From contig JBMNOA010000004.1 of the NCBI GenBank assembly GCA_050942825.1, forward strand, positions 5,545-69,544: a stretch of DNA of 64,000 bases, read 5' to 3'. The notes under the pieces are model-generated. The model worked only from the letters and a program-made list of their open reading frames with translations, was not told where the DNA came from and did no database searches. The translations under genes and the position numbers were made by a program. The DNA is from CAYRML01 sp050942825 (GTDB lineage Bacteria; Bacillota; Dehalobacteriia; UBA4068). Shown one piece after another: positions 58,530 through 64,000 of the stretch (its first letter is position 1; each line of letters opens with the position of its first letter).

Positions 58530-58543
58530 GTCAGATAAAATAA

Positions 58544-58567
58544 AAAATCCCCCTTATGGGGGATTTT
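58544..58567 (-). terminator. Terminator over the deacetylase stop codon
   Basis: A perfect 10-bp stem with a five-G/C core (58544-58553 with 58558-58567) and 4-base loop that contains the stop codon of the deacetylase gene, followed on the minus strand by TTTTTTATTTTATC. Strong rho-independent form. Confidence 0.85.
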
Positions 58568-59513
58568 GTCCATACTCAACTTTATAAGCAAAATCTTCAA
58601 TACTATCTTGAGGTCCTACAGCGATCCGAGGCAAAGCATATAAATCACTATCTTTTGTTACTAAACCAGATTTAATGCCTAAAGCTGCAGGGGAGCCGCT
58701 TTTTTGACACATAAATATCACGGTATCATTAAAAACCCCATAAGGATATGCCAGCACAGGCTGGTCATTACCCAAGTAATCTTTCAAAAACCTGTTGGCC
58801 ATAAAAAAATCATTATCTAGTCGTTTATGGTAAGCCTCCTGTGTTTCATAACGATTTTCTTGGCTGTAGTAATACTTGTTTAATATAGCAAAGCCTAAAT
58901 TACCCTCGGCATCGATATTTATCATATGATGCAAATCATAAGTATGAGAATGAAATTCCACGAGACCTCTCTTGCGCATCTCGTCCATCTGGGCCAAGGT
59001 CAAATGGCTCAATACTTTGGGGTCATAACTTTTTTGCGGATTGCCCTTAGCAATTTTTTCAGCTTGCAGAGAACTTTTGACCACCAGATTAATATTGGAC
59101 TTCAATCTATATTTTTTTAATATGGGCCAGGCATATTGATAATTGCTTTCATAGCCATCATCAAAGGTAATTACAACTGTTTTCCGAGGCAAGGAGACCC
59201 CCAATCTTAACAGCTCCACTAATTCGCTAAGAAAAAGTGTCTGATAATTATTTTGCCGTAAATACCTCATTTGCTGGTTAAAACTTTCTACGGATACAAT
59301 TGAACCATTTTGCTCTGTGGCAGTATACACTCCCTGAGGTGCCAAATGATGATACATCAAGACAGCTATACCTTCATTATCATAGGATATTCGGGTGGAT
59401 AAGGGCACATTGACTTTACTATAAGATTCACATAGTACGATGCTTGAGCATGAGATAGATAATAAAACCAGCACAAGCAGCAGAGAAAGGACCAATACCG
59501 CTTTTTTTATCAT
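58554..59513 (-). CDS. Secreted polysaccharide deacetylase
   Basis: A 319-residue exported NodB-type deacetylase. The signal peptide (about 1-26) is followed by a linker. The domain opens VLMYHHLAPQG near 52, then VVITFDDGYESNYQYAWPIL near 115 (metal aspartate pair), EFHSHTYDLHHM near 196, and VLAYPYGVFNDTVIFM near 262, the usual set of motifs. It acts outside the membrane, likely on peptidoglycan or another amino-sugar polymer; in spore formers such enzymes also act on the cortex, which is only a possibility here. It stands alone between rpmF and plsX, with its own terminator. No clear promoter seen. Confidence 0.88.
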   Translation of the reverse strand: MIKKAVLVLSLLLVLVLLSISCSSIVLCESYSKVNVPLSTRISYDNEGIAVLMYHHLAPQGVYTATEQNGSIVSVESFNQQMRYLRQNNYQTLFLSELVELLRLGVSLPRKTVVITFDDGYESNYQYAWPILKKYRLKSNINLVVKSSLQAEKIAKGNPQKSYDPKVLSHLTLAQMDEMRKRGLVEFHSHTYDLHHMINIDAEGNLGFAILNKYYYSQENRYETQEAYHKRLDNDFFMANRFLKDYLGNDQPVLAYPYGVFNDTVIFMCQKSGSPAALGIKSGLVTKDSDLYALPRIAVGPQDSIEDFAYKVEYGQNPP

Positions 59514-59585
59514 CTGTCAACCTTCTTTTATTTCATTACATTTATGATAGCAGTCTTAAGAAAAAAGTTCCCGCCCAAAAAAAAA

Positions 59586-59602
59586 GCAATCTCAGAGATT
59601 GC
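59586..59602 (-). terminator. Terminator after rpmF
   Basis: A 7-bp stem (59586-59592 with 59596-59602) with a 3-base loop, 7 bases behind the rpmF stop. The minus strand then shows nine T in a row, a strong rho-independent form despite the short stem. Confidence 0.75.
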
Positions 59603-59609
59603 CTTTAAA

Positions 59610-59801
59610 CTAGTTTTTAACAGTTTTCCGTTCTACGGCCTGTTTGCCGTTATAAAATCCGCATTCCGAACAAGCGTGGTGAGGTTGTTTTAAAGCTTTA
59701 CATTGAGAACAAATCGAAAGAGCCGGGCCTTCTATAGTATATCTGGCAGCACGGTTCATTCTTTTATTAGCTTTAGAAGTTTTTCCTTTTGGTACACCCA
59801 T
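59610..59801 (-). CDS. rpmF: 50S ribosomal protein L32
   Basis: A 63-residue L32 protein. MGVPKGKTSKANKRMNRAAR is the family start. It is the zinc-binding (C+) form, with CSQC and CSEC supplying four cysteines. The gene follows yceD by two bases, the conserved yceD-rpmF pair that in other bacteria leads into plsX and the fab genes; here a deacetylase is inserted between rpmF and plsX. GGGGGTG precedes the ATG. Confidence 0.96.
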   Translation of the reverse strand: MGVPKGKTSKANKRMNRAARYTIEGPALSICSQCKALKQPHHACSECGFYNGKQAVERKTVKN

Positions 59802-59803
59802 TA

Positions 59804-60331
59804 TTACACCCCCTTTTCAGCATCGAAAACAAATTCTTTTAATTTCTCCAGCCGAGGATCGATATCATCATCCCGGCAAGAGCATTTACCGTTATTTAAG
59901 TTGGTTCCACACATCGAACACAACCCCCGGCAATCTTCACGGCACAACAGTTTCATAGGTATTTCCATAAATATTTGCCGCAGCACCTCAGGCGTGATAT
60001 CTATTGTTTCACCTGAAAAAGTATAAATATCATTTTCGCCATCTAAGTCCAATTGCTCACTTTGCAGTGAATAATAAGCATCAATTAATACTGCATAGGT
60101 CTGACTAAAGGAATCACAGCAACGATGGCAGGTAAAAAGCATATCGGCCTTAGCTTCTCCCCGGATATTAATCAGACCATGTTTATTTTCCATCTGGCCC
60201 TTAAAATGGCAGGGAGAAGAAAAAACCAAATCTTTATAGTCATAATCCTGGGGATTAATAGTAGCGGAAATATCTATATCGGCCTTTGTCCCGGGGATAT
60301 TTTTGATTTTTGATACTTTTACTAACAACAA
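59804..60331 (-). CDS. yceD: YceD-family protein (DUF177)
   Basis: A 175-residue protein of the DUF177/YceD family, linked to rRNA accumulation or ribosome assembly in some bacteria. A CHRC pair near residue 70 and the C-terminal LLCREDCRGLCSMCGTNLNN near 132 and CSCRDDDIDPRLEKLKEF give the family pattern. The C-rich part resembles a zinc site. The start is read as TTG at 60331 with GGGGG nine bases upstream. Conserved neighbour of rpmF; perfect promoter upstream. Confidence 0.9.
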   Translation of the reverse strand: MLLVKVSKIKNIPGTKADIDISATINPQDYDYKDLVFSSPCHFKGQMENKHGLINIRGEAKADMLFTCHRCCDSFSQTYAVLIDAYYSLQSEQLDLDGENDIYTFSGETIDITPEVLRQIFMEIPMKLLCREDCRGLCSMCGTNLNNGKCSCRDDDIDPRLEKLKEFVFDAEKGV

Positions 60332-60364
60332 AAACCAATTCCCCCTTATATTAATTGCCTTACT

Positions 60365-60393
60365 ATTATACAGATGAATGAAATAACTGTCAA
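60365..60393 (-). promoter_or_regulatory. Perfect-consensus sigma-A promoter of yceD-rpmF
   Basis: On the minus strand TTGACA (60393-60388) and TATAAT (60370-60365), both perfect, are exactly 17 bases apart, about 35 bases before yceD. This is the best promoter in the window, in line with high demand for ribosomal protein L32. Confidence 0.88.
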
Positions 60394-60416
60394 CTATAAT
60401 TGTTTAAACACTAATT

Positions 60417-61616
60417 TTACAAAGCAGTAACTAGCCTCATGGTATCTTCTGCTATCATCAATTCTTCATTAGTATGAATGACAAAAGCCCTCACTCTAGA
60501 ACCTTTTTGGGTTATCTCTTTCTCAATCCCAACACAGTTATTGGCCTCTTCGTCTAATTTCAACCCTAATACTCGACATTTTTTACAAATATTTTCCCTG
60601 GACTCAATACTGTTTTCACCAATACCGGCGGTAAATACCAAAACATCGAGCCCCTCCATCTGAAGTGTATAAGCACCTATATACTGAATAATTCTTTTAA
60701 CGAACATATCCAAAGCCAATTGCGCTCTCTCATTACCGGCTTTGGCGGCATCCGTAACATGGCGCAAATCACTGCTAACACCAGAAATACCTAATAGACC
60801 AGATTTTTTATTGAACATATCACTTAATTCTTTAGGGGTAAAGCCTTCTTTTTCTAATAAAAAAGGAATAATAGACGGATCTAAATCACCACACCTGGAT
60901 CCCATTAATAAACCTGCCGCAGGTGTGAATCCCATAGATGTATCATAAACCCTACCATATTTTACAGCAGCAAGACTGGAACCGTTACCTAAATGGCAAC
61001 TGATAATTTTTAATTCTTCAATAGGTTTGCCAACAAACTGCGCTGCTCGATTACAGACATAGCGATGAGAAGTACCATGAAAACCATAACGACGGACAGC
61101 ATATTTTTCATAATACTCATAAGGTATGCCATACATATAAGAAGAAGGAGGCATTGTTTGATGAAAAGAAGTATCAAAAACTACTACCATAGGTTTATTA
61201 GGCATGTTTTTTCTGCAAGCCTCTATACCACAAACAGCCGGCCCATTATGCAATGGAGCCAGTATAGCCAAATCGGCTATTTTTTTAACTACATCATCAT
61301 CAACTATAACAGGATGAGGAAATACTGAAGCGCCTTGGACTATCCTATGCCCAACAGCGTCAATTTGGCTTAAATCATCAATTGCACCGTGTTCAACATC
61401 GACCAAAGCATCAATGATCATTTTAATAGCTTTTCCATGATCGGCAATATAAGCATCCAGTCTAAAGCCGTCCTTATTAATGGCTTTGTGTATTAAAACC
61501 GAATCCTCCAAACCTATTTTTTCTACCAGGCCTTTGGCCATTACACTTTTATCAGACATATTAATAAGCTGATATTTTACAGATGAGCTACCACAATTTA
61601 GAACAAGTACTCTCAT
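60417..61616 (-). CDS. ackA: Acetate kinase
   Basis: A 399-residue acetate kinase that makes ATP from acetyl phosphate in fermentation or uses it for acetate activation. Motifs: VLVLNCGSSSVKYQLI at the start, VVFDTSFHQTMPP near 145, ISCHLGNGSSLAAVKYGRVY near 203, and FTAGIGENSIESRENIC near 325 with the ATP site. The phosphotransacetylase gene is not in the window. GAGGTGA precedes the ATG at 61616. It is divergent from ylbJ, with 89 bases between them. Confidence 0.97.
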   Translation of the reverse strand: MRVLVLNCGSSSVKYQLINMSDKSVMAKGLVEKIGLEDSVLIHKAINKDGFRLDAYIADHGKAIKMIIDALVDVEHGAIDDLSQIDAVGHRIVQGASVFPHPVIVDDDVVKKIADLAILAPLHNGPAVCGIEACRKNMPNKPMVVVFDTSFHQTMPPSSYMYGIPYEYYEKYAVRRYGFHGTSHRYVCNRAAQFVGKPIEELKIISCHLGNGSSLAAVKYGRVYDTSMGFTPAAGLLMGSRCGDLDPSIIPFLLEKEGFTPKELSDMFNKKSGLLGISGVSSDLRHVTDAAKAGNERAQLALDMFVKRIIQYIGAYTLQMEGLDVLVFTAGIGENSIESRENICKKCRVLGLKLDEEANNCVGIEKEITQKGSRVRAFVIHTNEELMIAEDTMRLVTAL

Positions 61617-61705
61617 ATATTCACCTCTTTTTTTTTTATGAAATCTTTATCTAATCTGACTAGTTAGGCCATATATTCATATAAAGCAATGATGGGGAGA
61701 ATTTT

Positions 61706-62809
61706 ATGAAAAAATTATTATTACCTTTTAGTATCTTTTTTATATTATGTATGCTGATTTTCCCTCAGCAAAGTTATGATGCAGCAAGAGATGGTTTGAT
61801 AATCTGGTGGGAAATAGTTCTACCGGCCCTTTTGCCTTTTTTTATCGGAGCCGAATTATTGCTGGCTTCCAATGCCGTAGAATATATGGGCTATCTGCTT
61901 GCACCCATCATGAGGCCTGTTTTCCGTCTACCTGGCGAAGCTGCTTTGGCTTTGGTTATGGGCTATAGTTCAGGATTTCCTACAGGTGCGGCTATAACTG
62001 CCAGTTTACGAGAAAAGGGCTTGGTGGATCGAGAGGAAGGAGAGCGATTGATAGCCTTTACCAATAATGCCAGCCCTTTGTTTATTACAATTAGTGTAGC
62101 AGCGGGGATTTTAGCAGAACCACAACTAGGCTATTTTTTAATGTCTATCCATTACGGCTCCAATTTATTGATTGGTTTTTTTCTGAGATTTTTCTCGCCT
62201 AAAAAAACAGTTTATTATAGAAAAAAAAACCTGCCTCCTCAAAAACAAAACTCACTACCTATGGGCAAGCTTTTGAAAAATGCCGCCCAAAAGGCAGGCG
62301 GCAATGTAGCCATTATAGGTTGTTATTTAGTCTTTTTTTCCGTATTTACACAGCTTATAGAAACAAGTGGAATTACCGGTTTAGTGATTAAATTGTTTAA
62401 TCTAAACTATGATATATTCCAACCATTGAGTTTAGGAGTATGGGAAATGACCCTAGGCATTAATGCGATAGGGGATAACATGATAAATCTCAGCATAAAA
62501 GTTGCCATTTGTGCGGCTCTATTAGCCTGGGGGGGATTTTCCGTTCAGGCTCAAGTAGCAGCAATGGTAAGCGATACAGATATAAGAACCAGAATTTATT
62601 TTATCAGCCGATTTTTTCAGGTTGTAGTATCATTTATCCTGGCTGTCATGTTATGGGATCATTGGCCACTAATAAAATCCGTTATTTCAATAGATACGGA
62701 CATCTTACTCTCTACCGCACCTATTATGATTTTTATACTACCTATGATTTTTCTTGTAATAGCCTCATTAATCGGCCGTATGCTGATAGTAATCAGGAAT
62801 CGGAATTAA
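61706..62809 (+). CDS. ylbJ: Sporulation integral membrane protein YlbJ
   Basis: A 367-residue polytopic membrane protein of the YlbJ family, the only plus-strand gene here. Hydrophobic segments run about 5-22, 30-55, 60-85, 120-150, 205-230, 260-285, 300-325 and 340-362. Recognisable: LVMGYSSGFPTGAAITASLR and TNNASPLFITISVAAGI, the nucleoside-transporter-like (gate) repeats. In Bacillus, YlbJ is a mother-cell sporulation protein. GGGGAG stands six bases before the ATG at 61706. Its end overlaps the opposing coiled-coil gene by 17 bases. Confidence 0.92.
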   Translation: MKKLLLPFSIFFILCMLIFPQQSYDAARDGLIIWWEIVLPALLPFFIGAELLLASNAVEYMGYLLAPIMRPVFRLPGEAALALVMGYSSGFPTGAAITASLREKGLVDREEGERLIAFTNNASPLFITISVAAGILAEPQLGYFLMSIHYGSNLLIGFFLRFFSPKKTVYYRKKNLPPQKQNSLPMGKLLKNAAQKAGGNVAIIGCYLVFFSVFTQLIETSGITGLVIKLFNLNYDIFQPLSLGVWEMTLGINAIGDNMINLSIKVAICAALLAWGGFSVQAQVAAMVSDTDIRTRIYFISRFFQVVVSFILAVMLWDHWPLIKSVISIDTDILLSTAPIMIFILPMIFLVIASLIGRMLIVIRNRN

Positions 62810-63278
62810 GACTATTCTCATAAATGCGTTGAGCTTTTAAATCTTCTCTACTTTTTTTAATAGAATAAACAGCTTTTTCCAGATTTATTTCCAATTGTTG
62901 CAAAATATCATCTGCATAATTAATAGACTCTTGACGCAAATCCATAGCAGCTTTTTCAGCACGGGCTTGTACTTCTTCTGCTTGCAATTGAGCCTCTTTC
63001 ATAATTTCACTTTCCATGATCATGCGATTAGCTTGTGTACGAGCTTCCTCAATTATTCGTTTGCCCTGTCCCTCCACACTCTCCAAAAGTTTATCGCTTT
63101 GTTCCAGCACTTGACGGGCCTGTTTAAGTTCTTCAGGCAGAACGGCATATATTTTATCTACACATTCGAGAACTAAATCACCATCCACCAGGACTTTCCC
63201 TGTTAGAGGGATACGCGAAGCATTTGTCACAGAATCTTCCAGCTCTTTTAGAATATCTTCAATCTCCACTCTTTCCAC
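62793..63278 (-). CDS. Coiled-coil protein, ATPase/DivIVA-like
   Basis: A 161-residue helical protein. About residues 60-150 form a charged, alanine- and glutamate-rich coiled coil (RIIEEARTQANRMIMESEIM, MDLRQESINYADDILQQLEI), similar in look to ATP-synthase b and DivIVA-type proteins. Many Firmicutes have such an annotated 'ATPase' next to rsmD or ylbJ. Role unknown, possibly a scaffold at the membrane or septum. The GTG at 63278 has AAAGGAG eight bases upstream; a longer reading from 63296 overlaps that site. Confidence 0.7.
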   Translation of the reverse strand: MERVEIEDILKELEDSVTNASRIPLTGKVLVDGDLVLECVDKIYAVLPEELKQARQVLEQSDKLLESVEGQGKRIIEEARTQANRMIMESEIMKEAQLQAEEVQARAEKAAMDLRQESINYADDILQQLEINLEKAVYSIKKSREDLKAQRIYENSLNSDS

Positions 63279-63297
63279 CTGCTGCACTCCTTTCAAC

Positions 63298-63852
63298 TTA
63301 GATAGAATCCCCAGTATAATAAATTACAGAAGTATCTCCATATTTAGACTTCTTCAGTAGTTTTAATCCTGATTGAGAAAATTTTTCCCTTTCTTTACCG
63401 TCTGTTTCTATTATTATTATACCATTGTTAGCTAATAAATCGGCAGCCATAATAGCATGTAAAGCCTTGTCCAAAAAACCCTCATCATATGGTGGATCCA
63501 AAAAAATTAAATCGAATTTTCTCTTTTTTTGACCTAAAATAGGTATAATTTTAATACAATCGGCGCAATAAGCAACAGTATTCGGTAAATTAAGCAGTTG
63601 TAGATTTTTTTTCAAAACGGTAAAAGCGGAGCGGTTCTTTTCTATAAATACAGCTTCTTTAGCTCCTCTACTAAGTGCCTCTAGCCCCAAAGCCCCGCTA
63701 CCAGCAAAAGCATCTAAAAACCTGGCATCCACAAGTTTCGGTGCTAAGGTATTAAATATGGCCTCTTTGACTCGATCGGCAGTGGGTCTGGTTGCATAAC
63801 CTTTGACAGTTTTTAAGGATCTACCCTTAGCCAAACCACCGATAATACGCAA
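63298..63852 (-). CDS. rsmD: 16S rRNA (guanine-966-N2)-methyltransferase RsmD
   Basis: A 184-residue methyltransferase for G966 of 16S rRNA. It starts MRIIGGLAKGRSLKTVKGYA, then TRPTADRVKEAIFNTLAP, FLDAFAGSGALGLEALSRGA (SAM site) and LIFLDPPYDEG (the catalytic DPPY-type motif). The start is a TTG at 63852, since AAGGAG is eight bases upstream; a GTG at 63861 lies inside that ribosome site. coaD, its common neighbour, is absent in the window. An extended -10 promoter stands just upstream. Confidence 0.94.
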   Translation of the reverse strand: MRIIGGLAKGRSLKTVKGYATRPTADRVKEAIFNTLAPKLVDARFLDAFAGSGALGLEALSRGAKEAVFIEKNRSAFTVLKKNLQLLNLPNTVAYCADCIKIIPILGQKKRKFDLIFLDPPYDEGFLDKALHAIMAADLLANNGIIIIETDGKEREKFSQSGLKLLKKSKYGDTSVIYYTGDSI

Positions 63853-63869
63853 TCTCGCCACTCCTTCTC

Positions 63870-63881
63870 AGTATTATATCA
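63870..63881 (-). promoter_or_regulatory. Possible promoter of rsmD
   Basis: On the minus strand TGATATAAT, an extended -10, lies about 20 bases before rsmD. No -35 is seen at the right place. The remaining 63882-64000 is A+T-rich with a long A run at about 63892-63900 and holds no gene that I can recognise. Confidence 0.4.
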
Positions 63882-64000
63882 TATTTATGATAAAAAAAAA
63901 GCTATTTTTTATGCATCTTGTCTAAAAAAATATAATGCCTCTACTAATTATATAATGATTTGTATTATTCTAGTTTTCTTTTATTCTTCCTGCACTAAAT

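Noticed and set aside
1..64000. CRISPR arrays, prophage, insertion sequences, tRNA or rRNA genes
   Set aside because: Gaps are short, no direct-repeat/spacer pattern, transposase, or cloverleaf was seen; the longest gap (about 11802-12012) holds a promoter, leader and terminator.

Overview
The window reads as ordinary core chromosome of an anaerobic, endospore-forming member of the Firmicutes (Bacillota). Evidence: a complete spoIIIAA-AH operon, ylbJ and a ytvI-like gene, the gene orders rpsB-tsf-pyrH-frr, uppS-cdsA-dxr-rseP-ispG-proS and dprA-topA-trmFO-xerC-hslV-hslU, the non-mevalonate isoprenoid route, ferredoxin-type proteins and a multi-subunit NAD(P)/ferredoxin flavoprotein. The Sporomusa-type transhydrogenase-like complex and a TrmD fused to a second methyltransferase domain make a spore-forming Negativicutes (Sporomusa relatives) or a Peptococcia-like clostridium the best guesses. 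That is inference; no 16S or outer-membrane gene lies in the window. Every gene except ylbJ is on the minus strand, so transcription runs from high to low coordinates. No gene-free stretch exceeds about 215 bases, and I saw no rRNA, tRNA, CRISPR array, insertion sequence or prophage.

Layout from right to left (5' to 3' on the minus strand). 63.9-62.8 kb: rsmD and a coiled-coil protein, convergent with ylbJ. 61.6-59.6 kb: ackA, then the yceD-rpmF pair behind a perfect-consensus promoter. 59.5-58.5 kb: a secreted polysaccharide deacetylase. 58.4-48.6 kb: plsX-acpP-rnc-radical SAM-smc-ftsY-mtnP-mtaD, closed by a strong terminator. 48.5-43.8 kb: ylxM-ffh-rpsP-khpA-rimM-trmD, then rplS with its own promoter and probable L19 leader. 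43.7-42.6 kb: efp and an acidic zinc-ribbon protein. 42.4-37.3 kb: spoIIIAA to spoIIIAH, separated from efp by two terminators in tandem. 37.1-34.4 kb: asp23, amaP, a DUF2273 gene, nusB and a TsaD paralogue.

34.3-27.3 kb: a three-subunit electron-bifurcating-type complex followed by xseA-xseB-ispA. 27.1-25.1 kb: a lipid kinase overlapping an unusual secreted nuclease. 25.0-23.5 kb: yifB/comM-like ATPase. 23.3-12.0 kb: alpha/beta hydrolase, membrane-anchored Mur ligase, D-Ala-D-Ala ligase, dprA, topA, trmFO, xerC, hslV, hslU. 11.8-8.65 kb: rpsB, tsf, pyrH, frr and a small 2[4Fe-4S] ferredoxin. 8.5-0.25 kb: uppS, cdsA, ytvI-like, dxr, rseP, ispG, proS, gamma-carbonic anhydrase. 164-1: start of recA.

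Functionally the window joins translation (S2, EF-Ts, RRF, S16, L19, L32, EF-P, ProRS, RimM, TrmD, RsmD), protein targeting (Ffh, FtsY, YlxM), isoprenoid and undecaprenyl synthesis (Dxr, IspG, IspA, UppS), phospholipid and fatty-acid entry steps (CdsA, PlsX, ACP), cell wall (Ddl, Mur ligase), DNA maintenance (TopA, XerC, DprA, SMC, XseAB, RecA) and sporulation. I found no clearly undescribed system. The items most worth a second look are the membrane Mur ligase/Ddl/hydrolase cluster, the transhydrogenase-like complex, the TrmD fusion and the three-part secreted nuclease. All coordinates were read by eye; promoters and leaders are pattern matches only.
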